A stretch of DNA of 37,381 bases from Bremia lactucae. Its lineage: Eukaryota > Oomycota > Peronosporomycetes > Peronosporales > Peronosporaceae. Both the position numbers and the translations under genes were made by a program. The DNA lies in the NCBI RefSeq assembly GCF_004359215.1, contig NC_090611.1:5275937-5313317 (forward strand), given 5' to 3'. Under the pieces are notes generated by a model. That model was not told the DNA's origin. It did not search any database and saw only the letters and a program-made list of their open reading frames with translations. Positions within the stretch are counted from its first letter, which is position 1, and every line of letters begins with the position of its first letter. Shown piece by piece: positions 1 through 9,191 of this stretch.

Positions 1-275
1 TTGTTAATCTATCTTTGTAAATGTTGTCTTAACTATAAACTAATACTAAACATGTAAATGAATTCTTATCTATCTTATCTCGTAACTCTCTTTGATTACT
101 TCTACAGCTGATTAGTCTGCGGAATAAATAGACATAATGGTCTATACCTATTTATGAATAAGAATTCAGGAAATTACTATTTAAAGTAATTTCCTCCAAA
201 TATTATCTACCTTTTGGATAATATTAATTAACAATCTTTTATTGTCAATTTCATGTAACGATACACCCCGTTACA
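1..275 (-). repeat. Gypsy-A LTR fragment, reverse orientation
   Basis: This AT-rich stretch is the reverse complement of the first part of the LTRs at 27594-28035 and 34590-35028. It shares the terminal block ending in CCCCGTTACA at 266-275 and the AT-rich run that follows. On the minus strand the LTR starts at 275 with TGTAACGGGG. Its other end lies beyond the window start. It abuts a plus-strand gypsy protease relic, so it is probably a nested or recombined remnant and not part of a complete element. Confidence 0.8.
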
Positions 276-547
276 GCCTGGCAGCAGGTGCATCTGTAAA
301 GGAAAAAATACATGTCGCTGGTATCCAATACCCACAGTTCGATGATGACTATATCTTGCTCGATTTCGATGACAAATTCGGTGTCATCCTTGGATCACCA
401 AGGTTCAGAAAGTACGAGCTATACATAAGGTGCAGCATCAATCCTGACGATGCCTATCTCATATTCATCAGACGGCCCTCTGATGAACGTCCTGGAAGTC
501 GACAAGCATGTGGATATTCTAAGAGTGAGGGGAATACTCACTCGTAG
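276..547 (+). pseudogene. Gypsy-A protease-region relic
   Basis: The reading frame around 276-540 matches the protease and post-protease part of the Gypsy-A element at about 29430-29700. Shared landmarks are the run AGAS, the FDD-YI-LD-DD block, VIL and the LRKY/FRKY block, and both share the downstream SD-R and CG blocks. There is no credible ATG start, so this is a fragment. Two hairpins of the full-length copy survive with changed loops: GATGACA/TGTCATC at 368-388 and TTCATCAGA/TCTGATGAA at 464-487. Weak similarity seems to continue to about 700, for example a CGGTCGTTAG block near 580, but it is too decayed to place. Confidence 0.65.
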
Positions 548-1580
548 GACACCCTGACGCTTGTATGCAAACTTGTTGATCGGTCGTTAGCCAGACTGCG
601 CAAGACCTCAGCGCGACGAACCATACTGTGTAGTTAAAATTCGACGGCTAAACGCAAGCGCAGAGAGCGTCAAAGTTCGACCTCTCAAATAATTGAGTGG
701 ATCAAAACAACGATGTTTGCTTTGAAAGCAAAATCCGAGAAAATTTCAACGCCTGTCTATATGAGACAATGCAAAAGATCTAGCTCGGCTGGAGAGTCGA
801 TAGTAGAAAAGCTCGCTGCGGATGCGCAACCACAGTTGGAGGCAGTTGCGAAAGACAGATTGAATTAAACAGTACACCCCGTAACACTTCTCGCAAAAAT
901 GCAGAGGACGCGGTCAAAGCCTTCGCCATGCAGAACTCGACGACTAGTGTGAAGGGCAGGCAGGAATAATGGCTTTGGCGGTGTAATACAACGTACATTA
1001 TATAATGGGAGTGTCCTCGATACTTTTAGTCAAATATTTTCGAAGCGCACTTAAACGAAGGATAACAAACTTCCACACCCGTCGTTGTTTATAATAGCAA
1101 TTCGTGTCTGCTAATTAAACAGATTTCAATTGATCAAACTCATCGATCTATTTTAGGCGACGTCTACAAACATAAAGCAGCGAGCGGATGAATTAGCCAC
1201 TATAACATTATAAGCGAAGGGTGTTTTTTGAGGTACGCTTCCACCATCACGGCGTCAGATATTTTGCGCTCTCCCAATCCTATATAATCGCTCTGCTTCA
1301 GTCCATATGCTCTGCGATCGCATGGCAGCTAGATAAAGGGGTGTTGCGTGGTGCAGACACGAGAATCGGCCTCAGTACTCAGGGATAGGTAATGATTTGT
1401 CTGGGCGACGACTCTCTCTCGCGTCGTCAATCCGGACGCTTATGTTCTTAATTCACTGTGATTGTAGCTTTTCAATGTTATAAGCAGCTTTAATTTCTTA
1501 CTTGTCGATTTTCGCTCTCCCAGCGATATCGGCCACTATTGATTCGAAAAACTTAAAGCAACGCAGCACACATTGGTACA
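548..1580. other. Decayed repeat sequence and upstream region of the ABC transporter gene
   Basis: No gene is supported here. The first few hundred bases look like further worn-out gypsy sequence. The last few hundred bases must hold the promoter and 5' leader of the transporter that starts at 1581. I looked for the oomycete initiator/FPR core promoter and saw only partial matches (TTCACTG near 1451), so no promoter is called. Confidence 0.4.
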
Positions 1581-4500
1581 ATGTCGTTGACGGATACACA
1601 TTCGCTCGACAAGCCCATGCGGGCCACTATAGAATACGCAAATGGCAAGACGCTCATGGCCCAGGGACCGCTGGCAATGCATGAGCACGTATCGTTCCGT
1701 ATGGAAAAGGCGCTGGGCAAAGTACTTCCGCAGATGGAAGTTCGGTTTGAGGACGTTTCTATCACGGCCGAGATCACCGTCAAGGACAAAGACGACATCA
1801 AGGTTGAGCTACCGACGCTGTTAAACGAGTTCATGAAGGGCATTCGAGGCCTTGGTGCCAAGAAACATTCGGTAAAAAAACAAATTCTTAAGAACGTGAG
1901 CGGCATCTTTAAGCCTGGCACCATCACTCTCGTGCTTGGTCAACCTGGATCCGGCAAGTCTTCGCTTATGAAACTGCTTAGTGGAAGGTTTTCTACCCAT
2001 AAGAACGTAACTATAGAGGGTGAAATTACCTACAACGGCGCGCCAGCAAAACAGCTGCTTCGTCGCCTACCACAGTTTGTATCGTACGTCGCACAAAGCG
2101 GTAAGCACTACCCATCCTTGACAGTCAAAGAGACCCTCGAGTTTGCGCATGCCTGTTGTGGTGGGGGCCTGGTTGAGCGCAAAGCTCAGCATTTTACGAA
2201 AGGGACTCTTGAGGAAAATGAGGCCGCACAAAATGCCGCCAGGGCCATGTACAAGCACTACCCTGACATCGTAATTCAGCAGCTCGGACTCGACAATTGC
2301 CAGAACACTGTCGTCGGCGACGCCATGACTCGTGGTGTGTCTGGAGGTGAGCGGAAGCGTGTAACCACAGGCGAAATGGCGTTTGGTAACAAGTTTGTCA
2401 TGATGATGGACGAGATTAGCACGGGCCTCGACAGCGCTGCAACGTTTGATATCATTACGACTCAGCGCAGTATCGCGAAAAAGTTTCGGAAGACGATTGT
2501 CATTTCGTTATTGCAGCCATCTCCTGAAGTGTTCCAGCTGTTTGATGACATCGTGATCCTGAACGAGGGTCATATAATGTACCACGGTCCTCAAGATGAG
2601 GCACTAGCGTACTTTGAAAGCCTTGGCTTCAAGTGTCCACCACGTCGTGATGTAGCTGATTTCTTGCTGGATTTGGGCACTGACAAGCAGTCGCAGTACG
2701 AAGTCAGTACGATGCCATCAAGCAGCATCCCGCGCTCTGCCAGTCAATACGCTGAAGTGTTTACCCGCTCCCAAATCTACGGCCAAATGATGGATGAGCT
2801 CCATTCCCCGGTCGATGGAAAATTTATTGAAGACCGAGTTAAGCACATCGACTCGATTCCTGAGTTCCACCTTACTTTCTGGCAAAGCACCTTGGGCGTC
2901 GTGCAGCGTCAAATCACATTAACGAACCGTGACACAGCGTTCCTCGTTGGTCGCTCTATCATGGTGATACTGATGGGCTTGCTCTACTCGAGTGTGTTTT
3001 ACCAATTTGATGAGACCAATGCACAGCTAGTGCTGGGTCTCATTTTCAATGCGGTCTTGTTTGTCTCGCTGGGGCAACAGGCGCAGATTCCGATGTACAT
3101 TTCAGCGCGTGATGTATTTTACAAGCAACGCCGATCCAATTTTTTCCGTACGTCGTCGTTTGTGCTTTCAAACTCGGTAAGTCAAATTCCGTTGGGCTTT
3201 GCTGAAAGTTTGGTCTTTGGCTCGATCTTGTACTGGATGTGCGGCTATGTGTCTACATTAAAAGCTTATCTTTTGTTTGAGCTGATGCTGTTTGTGACCA
3301 ACCTAGCCATGTCTGCGTGGTTTTTCTTCTTGTCTTGTGTTGCCCCTGATTTGAATGTGGCAAACCCAATCTCCATTGTCTCCATTCTCTTTTTCATTCT
3401 CTATGCTGGTTTTGTCATAACCAAAGAGCAGATACCAAGCTACCTGATCTGGCTGTACTGGATGAACCCCTTTGCGTGGAGTATTCGAGCCCTTGCTGTA
3501 AATCAGTACACTGATAGCAGTTTCGATACGTGTGTGTACAATGGTATCGACTACTGCGCTGACTACGGAATGAATATGGGTGATTACTCTCTTTCGACGT
3601 TCGAGGTCCCGACGGAGAAATTTTGGCTTTGGTATGGTATCGTCTTTATGGGAGCGGCATATTTTTGCTTCATGTTTCTGTCATTTATTGTGCTGGAGTA
3701 CCACCGCTATGAGAGTCCGGAAAACCTGACGTTGGATGGTGACGATAAAAGCAAGGCTTCGGATTTGTACGGACTCGTTCAAACTCCCCGTGGCACGCTT
3801 ATCAGCGCGGATGCTGTCGTATCAGTCACTCCTAATAGCCAGAAGAACTTTATTCCGGTCACTCTCGCGTTTAAGGACCTCTGGTACACGGTGCCAGACC
3901 CGTCAAATCCTAAGGGAACCATCGATCTGCTTAAGGGCATCAGTGGATATGCATTACCTGGTACCATCACGGCCCTCATGGGATCCTCGGGTGCTGGTAA
4001 AACGACGCTTATGGACGTCATCGCTGGGCGCAAGACTGGAGGAAAGATCGGTGGCCAGATTTTACTTAATGGATACCCCGCGACCGACCTCGCTATCCGT
4101 CGATCCACTGGTTATTGCGAGCAGATGGACATTCACTCGGATTCTGCTACTTTTCGTGAGGCACTCACATTCAGTGCATTCCTTCGTCAAGGTGCCGACG
4201 TGTCCGATAATAACAAGTACGATTCGGTCAACGAATGTCTCGATCTGCTAGATTTGCACCCAATAGCAAACCAGATCATCCGTGGCAGCTCTGTTGAGCA
4301 GATGAAGCGATTAACCATCGGCGTCGAGTTGGCTGCTCAACCGAGTGTACTGTTTCTTGATGAGCCGACAAGTGGCCTGGATGCGCGTTCTGCTAAACTT
4401 ATTATGGATAGTGTTCGCAAGGTAGCAATCACAGGGCGTACAGTTGTGTGCACGATTCACCAGCCATCTACTGAAGTGTTTAATGTTTTCGACAATTTGC

Positions 4501-5681
4501 TACTATTAAAGCGTGGTGGTGAGGCGGTTTTTAATGGTGAGCTTGGAAAGAACGCGAGTGCGATGATTGCATACTTTGAGTCAATCGATGGTACGGCGAA
4601 GCTGGAAGACGATTATAACCCTGCGACGTGGATGCTGGAGGTGATCGGTGCCGGTGTGGGCAGCAGCAACGGCGACAAGACAAATTTTGTGAGAGCTTTC
4701 CAGACGAGCAAGAAATATGAAGTTCTGCTGTCAAATCTAAAACGTGAGGGTGTGACTTGTCCTTCGAAAGAGTTTGCTGAATTGACTTATGGCGACAAGC
4801 GTGCTGCAACAGAGATAAACCAGGCTAAATTCCTGCTTCAGCGCTTCTTCCGCATGTATTGGCGTACAGCTTCGTACAACCTGACCCGATTTATTCTCTA
4901 CCTCGTTCTAGGACTTGTGTTCGGTATAACGTACATTGATGCAGAGTATACGTCCTACGCCGGTATCAACTCGGGCATGGGAATGCTCTTCTGTTCAACC
5001 TCTTTTGTCGGTTTCATCTCTTTCAGTAGTGTCATGCCGATTGCTTCCAAAGATCGTCTTGCATTTTATCGCGAGCGTGCATCGCAAACGTATAGTGCAC
5101 TGTGGTACTTCTTTGCCGCGACGGTGGTGGAGATTCCTTACGTGTTTTTTGCCACGATGCTTTTTGTCGGCCCCTACTTCCCAATGGTAGGGTTCACGGG
5201 AACTGCCTCGTTCTTCGCCTATTGGTTTCATCTTTCGCTGTTTGTCCTGTGGCAAGCATATTTCGGTCAGCTCATGTCTTACCTCATGCCTACCGTGGAG
5301 GTTGCCACGATCTTCGGGGTGCTGCTTCAAATGATATTCTTTTTATTTGCCGGGTTCAACCCTCCTGGTAGCTCCATCCCCTCGGGCTACAAATGGCTGT
5401 ATCACATTACTCCTCACAATTACGCGTTGGCTCTTGCTGCGGCCCTTGTCTTTGGAGACTGCCCAAGCGACGGAGATGGCTTGGACATCGGGTGTCAAAT
5501 TGTGAGTGGAACGCCACCTCAACTTGCCGTTAATTTGATGGTGAAAGACTACATATCCGACAACTTTTGGATGAATCACAACGAGATTTACAAGAATTTC
5601 GGCATCATGTGTTTCTTCATCGTTGGTTTCCGTATTCTTGCACTGCTATCGCTCCGCTTTGTCAACCATCAGAAGAAGTAG
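1581..5681 (+). CDS. Full-size PDR-type ABC transporter (ABCG subfamily)
   Basis: This 1366-residue protein in one uninterrupted exon matches the usual length of oomycete and fungal pleiotropic-drug-resistance transporters, plasma-membrane pumps that use ATP to export hydrophobic compounds. The layout is the ABCG order NBD-TMD-NBD-TMD. NBD1 has Walker A GQPGSGKSS at 120-128, signature VSGGERKR at 253-260 and Walker B ending MMMDE near 274-278. Membrane segments run about 450-710. NBD2 has Walker A GSSGAGKTT at 801-809, Walker B VLFLDE at 923-928 and the second membrane block about 1104-1361. As in other PDR proteins the sites are asymmetric: NBD2 has SSVEQMKR (903-910) in place of a canonical LSGGQ signature. 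The ATG at 1581 is the first in frame. No frameshift or stop is seen, so the gene looks functional. The substrate cannot be told from sequence. Confidence 0.96.
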   Translation: MSLTDTHSLDKPMRATIEYANGKTLMAQGPLAMHEHVSFRMEKALGKVLPQMEVRFEDVSITAEITVKDKDDIKVELPTLLNEFMKGIRGLGAKKHSVKKQILKNVSGIFKPGTITLVLGQPGSGKSSLMKLLSGRFSTHKNVTIEGEITYNGAPAKQLLRRLPQFVSYVAQSGKHYPSLTVKETLEFAHACCGGGLVERKAQHFTKGTLEENEAAQNAARAMYKHYPDIVIQQLGLDNCQNTVVGDAMTRGVSGGERKRVTTGEMAFGNKFVMMMDEISTGLDSAATFDIITTQRSIAKKFRKTIVISLLQPSPEVFQLFDDIVILNEGHIMYHGPQDEALAYFESLGFKCPPRRDVADFLLDLGTDKQSQYEVSTMPSSSIPRSASQYAEVFTRSQIYGQMMDELHSPVDGKFIEDRVKHIDSIPEFHLTFWQSTLGVVQRQITLTNRDTAFLVGRSIMVILMGLLYSSVFYQFDETNAQLVLGLIFNAVLFVSLGQQAQIPMYISARDVFYKQRRSNFFRTSSFVLSNSVSQIPLGFAESLVFGSILYWMCGYVSTLKAYLLFELMLFVTNLAMSAWFFFLSCVAPDLNVANPISIVSILFFILYAGFVITKEQIPSYLIWLYWMNPFAWSIRALAVNQYTDSSFDTCVYNGIDYCADYGMNMGDYSLSTFEVPTEKFWLWYGIVFMGAAYFCFMFLSFIVLEYHRYESPENLTLDGDDKSKASDLYGLVQTPRGTLISADAVVSVTPNSQKNFIPVTLAFKDLWYTVPDPSNPKGTIDLLKGISGYALPGTITALMGSSGAGKTTLMDVIAGRKTGGKIGGQILLNGYPATDLAIRRSTGYCEQMDIHSDSATFREALTFSAFLRQGADVSDNNKYDSVNECLDLLDLHPIANQIIRGSSVEQMKRLTIGVELAAQPSVLFLDEPTSGLDARSAKLIMDSVRKVAITGRTVVCTIHQPSTEVFNVFDNLLLLKRGGEAVFNGELGKNASAMIAYFESIDGTAKLEDDYNPATWMLEVIGAGVGSSNGDKTNFVRAFQTSKKYEVLLSNLKREGVTCPSKEFAELTYGDKRAATEINQAKFLLQRFFRMYWRTASYNLTRFILYLVLGLVFGITYIDAEYTSYAGINSGMGMLFCSTSFVGFISFSSVMPIASKDRLAFYRERASQTYSALWYFFAATVVEIPYVFFATMLFVGPYFPMVGFTGTASFFAYWFHLSLFVLWQAYFGQLMSYLMPTVEVATIFGVLLQMIFFLFAGFNPPGSSIPSGYKWLYHITPHNYALALAAALVFGDCPSDGDGLDIGCQIVSGTPPQLAVNLMVKDYISDNFWMNHNEIYKNFGIMCFFIVGFRILALLSLRFVNHQKK

Positions 5682-5716
5682 ACCAAATAGTTCACAACTT
5701 AAAAAAAGCATACTGA

Positions 5717-5722
5717 ATAAAA
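5717..5722 (+). terminator. Candidate polyadenylation signal of the ABC transporter
   Basis: A canonical AATAAA lies 36 bases after the TAG stop of the transporter, in an A/T-rich 3' region. The position is plausible for a 3' UTR signal. Oomycete genes often lack a strict AATAAA, so this is suggestive only. Confidence 0.45.
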
Positions 5723-6612
5723 TTTGGAATTTTATACGGGACTGCTTTTATATAAAACTAAAATTGGTTGGCAATTGGTTTGTACATAGCTCGCGGCCCG
5801 ATAGTCTCAGCCATGGTAATCCAAGGTTGAAATCAATTAATCCTCCAAATCCAGTACGATAAAATTATCATCGTACTTTGTACCCTTTATGGTATATTGG
5901 ATACCAACTACACGTTTCTTTACTATTAGAGATGCGCCTATTGCTAGGCGCACTGTCATCCTCGTTAGAGATCCCCTTTGCTATTTGTACAAGCCAATCA
6001 GAGAAGCATGAAAATATAAATTTATCTGTCGTCAATCTGAGCGTTACATTCATTTTTCACTCCTGTTTTCACCAACAAGCTATGCCACTCGAACCACCAC
6101 CTTCATTGACAATCGAGCCGTGGACGTCACCTGTGCAGAACGAGCAGTATTTTATCGCGAACGCATGTCGAATTACAATGGTCAAGTCGATATCACAATG
6201 TAAGCTCTTTGTGCTATATTAATATTATGTAGGTTGCAAAACGAATAAATCGTAGAAATGAATGCTCACGGGGCTTTTATACCGCAGTTTGCCCGCAAGC
6301 TCCTCCAATGTGATGGTTGCGCTCAAATGCCGAGAGCAGCTGATAGATTGCTGACTTGTTAAGCATACTATGCCGACACTAGTGATCGTAAGCAAACCCT
6401 TGTACTGTCCGATGGCTTTCGGATACGTAAGCATCTTATCGTGTATTCGCTCGCAATTGCGCACACTAAAACGTTTTGCCAGGCGTCTTCACCTGCGTAG
6501 AATTTCCTCTTATCTTTTGGTCCATGAGGTAAGCCAAATTCTTGGCAAGCTTTGTGCGCGTCGCCTGACATGGTGATGGAAATGGGCTCGATTAGTCTCT
6601 ACACATTGCAAA
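5723..6612. other. Intergenic sequence without a supported gene
   Basis: No complete gene is visible between the transporter and the Tigger element. One frame is open from 6012 to a TAA just after 6200 and reads like protein in its second half (about 6078-6200, for example NRAVDVTCAERAVFYRERMS). It has no ATG start of its own and no partner exon that I can recognise. It could be a relic exon or chance. Confidence 0.4.
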
Positions 6613-6614
6613 TA

Positions 6615-6639
6615 CAGTAGAACCCCTCTAAAGTAATAC
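6615..6639 (+). repeat. Left terminal inverted repeat of the Tigger element
   Basis: These 25 bases are the exact reverse complement of 8776-8800. Matching stops at base 26 (T against G). They start with CAGTAGAACC immediately after a TA dinucleotide. Confidence 0.93.
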
Positions 6640-6878
6640 TCTTAGGACCGAAAAGTAATATTACTTTATGCGTTTTATTACTTTAGATGCCAACCTCTTC
6701 TCTCCAGAAAATTTTCGTTTAGGAAGCTCAATGTGCAGCTGACGCATTACCTAACCCTAACCCTCGACGTGAAGCTTCAACTTTGACACTTTAACTAAAC
6801 TAAAATATTTATAAGAAGTACAGAACGGAAACGGCAAATCTAAACGTCTAAGCAAGAACTGCAAACTTAACACAAAAA

Positions 6879-8594
6879 ATGGCGAAAGCACACCTGTAGG
6901 TTGCTCATGCTCCTATCACTCATGAAATCCGCATAGCTATCAGTAAAAGGAAGCGTGATACCAGTGGAACACAGAAGGATATTGCAGAATGGGTGGTAGA
7001 GAAATTTGGCATGACTGTCAGCCAAGCTGCGATTTCCAAGATTCTCAAGCAGCAGGAGCACTGGATCTCCCAAGGTGAAAAAGCTGGTGCAGGAGACGGA
7101 GCAAAAATTAGTATGGATGCGAAGCGTCAGAAGACTGTAGAATACCCTCTCATGGAAGAGGCACTTTACAAATTTGTGCGAACTTACGAAGATGTCATGG
7201 ATCTCTCGGGTGAACTTTATAAAGAAAAGGGGAGGATTTTTTTGGAGAGACTGTACCCCGATCAAGACACAAATACGTTTTGATTTTCCAATGGCTGGTT
7301 GAACAGGTTCAAAGCTCGATATGGAATCAAAGAGCGAGTGAGACATGGAGAGAGCGGTTCGGTTAACATGGAGATACTCGAGCAATCCTTACCCGCAATT
7401 CGAAAAGTTTTGGATCAGTATGAATGGGAGGATATCTACAATATGGATGAAACGGGTTTGTTTTACCGACTTCAGGTATGTCGGGGCCAGTTGAAATCAC
7501 TTTGGAAGCAACTTCAAATACTAAAATTTATTGCCTCCTCACTTTAGGCTGATCGTTCACTTGCAACGAAGCAACTGGAGGGCCGCAAGCAGCACAAAGA
7601 ACGGCTAACTTTTGTTGTTTGTGCCAACGGAGATGGCTCAGATCGTGTCCCACTTTGGGTGATTGGGAAATACTTGAATCCCCGTTGTCTCAAAAATATC
7701 AATCGTCAGAACCTTGGCTGCCACTACAGGGCAAACCCGAAGGCTTGGATGAACAGTGTATTGTTTTCGGAATGGCTACAATGGTTTAATCGGAGGACGG
7801 GGAGAAGACAGGTGCTGCTGATTATGGACAATTGTCCTGCTCATGTTCCAATTGACAGCTTGCCGGAGCTGGCCAATGTTAAAATCCTTTACCTGCCGCC
7901 CAACACAACTTCCCGAATTCAGCCTTGTGATGCAGGCATTATTCGAACTTTGAAGGCCTTTTACAGGAAAATTTTCAATCGCAACTTGCTAAGAGCATTG
8001 GAGCTGGATGAAACACTTGACAATGTGGAAGCGCATAAAAAAGTGGATGTTTTGAAGGCGATGGTGTGGGCTGTGGAGGCCTGGAATATGGTGACCAAGG
8101 AAACTATTCGTAATTGTTTTAATCACTGCAAAATTCGGACATCAAGCTTGAACATCCAAGTTCCTGCTAGGGCGACCGAACCCCCCGCAAATGTTGCAGA
8201 TGACCTGATGTTACAGAATGATCAACTGTACCGCAATCCAATGGACATCAACGCCATCCTCAACAACCCCTTGGAGAGAGAGGCCGCCTATAGTCCTGAC
8301 GTAGAAGACATTGTGGCAGTAACAATGGAAGAACATGGATTGTCTTTGCCTGTAGAAGTGGAAGGAGGGATTCCCGATGCGGATGATAGCGAAGTGCCAG
8401 CCCCCGTGAAAGCCAAGGACGTCCTTGATGCAATAAGGTTGTGTAAACTGTACTTCATGCAGAGGGAGTGTGATACTTCCACGACTCACAGGAAACTGAA
8501 TGAAGTTTTGGACGATTTTGAAAGGATACAGATTACTGGAAAGAAGCAAGTCACTCTCCATCGATTTCTCTCAAAAGCGGCAAAAGAAGTATAG
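6879..8594 (+). pseudogene. Tigger/pogo transposase, interrupted by two stops
   Basis: The start is taken as the ATG at 6879. A TAG at 6897 and a TGA at 7281 break an otherwise continuous frame. The protein would have an N-terminal helix-turn-helix (around KDIAEW...SQAAISKIL), a CENP-B-type second helix-turn-helix (NGWLNRFKARYGI after the TGA) and a DDE_1-type catalytic core. Catalytic aspartates are visible in MDETGLF (before the intron), IMDNCPAH and PCDAGI, the last two separated by 33 residues. The second exon (7548-8594) is fully open to its TAG. The family cuts and pastes DNA at TA sites. The lesions are single-base nonsense changes, suggesting recent inactivation or a copy moved in trans. 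Confidence 0.88.
7476..7547 (+). other. 72-bp intron in the transposase gene
   Basis: The donor is GTATGT directly after the CAG codon that ends FYRLQ; the acceptor is CTTTAG. Removing 72 bases joins FYRLQ to ADRSLATKQ, restoring the motif typical of Tigger transposases (FYR-L..D..LATKQ). Unspliced, the frame stops exactly at the acceptor TAG. The size suits oomycete introns. Confidence 0.8.
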
Positions 8595-8775
8595 TTATTT
8601 GAAAAAAAAAATTTTTTAGATACAACTTAATATATTACTTTTGGGGTATGTGTCTACTAATAGTGGGCCTTTAAAAAATATTACTTTATTACTTTGGCAA
8701 AATATTACTTTAACCTTAAGTCCCAACTCGGGACCACGAGATTTTATTACTTAGGACGTATTGTTACTTTAGAGC

Positions 8776-8800
8776 GTATTACTTTAGAGGGGTTCTACTG
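8776..8800 (-). repeat. Right terminal inverted repeat of the Tigger element
   Basis: Exact reverse complement of the left end at 6615-6639, followed by the TA target duplication. Upstream, from about 8670 to 8775, the TTACTTTA motif recurs several times in both orientations. Confidence 0.93.
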
Positions 8801-8802
8801 TA

Positions 8803-9191
8803 CTTTGACTTGTAGAGCACAGGGTGCATTAATATTTTTATGCGTTCTGATTGGCTATAAATCGGGGGCTTACAAGGTATGTACATATAGCAGTAGCTAA
8901 AATATATTATTACCTAACATGTATGGCACCTGCTTGTGCACCGCACAAATGTGTCTTGGTGTCTTGAAACGATTGGCGAGGGTTGATTTTAATTCGAATC
9001 AACCAATGAAGAGAATTTTTTCATATTTTTTCCTCGGACGGAAAATAGTATTTTAGTTTCTCCTATAGGAAATAATATTTAAGTTTCGGGTTCACCTTGT
9101 TAAAGATATCGTTAACAATTACAGCAATAAATGAAACTACCAATTTTATTCAGAAGGCAAAAATGGATTGAAATATTTGAACTGCTTGCCT
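8803..9191. other. Intergenic and 3' flank of the MFS gene
   Basis: No gene is seen. The part nearest 9191 is the 3' untranslated region of the minus-strand carrier gene. The remainder is AT-rich spacer next to the transposon. Confidence 0.5.
9145..9150 (-). terminator. Candidate polyadenylation signal of the MFS gene
   Basis: On the minus strand this reads AATAAA, 41 bases beyond the stop codon at 9192-9194. The position is reasonable for a 3' end signal. Confidence 0.45.

Larger units (their letters stand above)
6615..8800 (+). mobile_element. pogo/Tigger-type Tc1/mariner-superfamily DNA transposon
   Basis: The element is 2186 bp and bounded by 25-bp perfect terminal inverted repeats beginning CAGTAGAACC. 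It is flanked by the dinucleotide TA on both sides (6613-6614 and 8801-8802), which is the target duplication of the Tc1/mariner superfamily. The interior encodes a CENP-B-like DNA-binding region followed by a DDD transposase. The subterminal regions carry many copies of a TTACTTTA / TAAAGTAA motif, plausible transposase-binding sites. The ends look intact, but the transposase frame has two in-frame stops, so this copy probably cannot move itself. Confidence 0.93.

Noticed and set aside
6749..6765. CCTAACCCTAACCCT, resembling telomere repeats
   Set aside because: Only about two and a half units inside the Tigger element, so chance or a tiny interstitial tract; no sign of a chromosome end.
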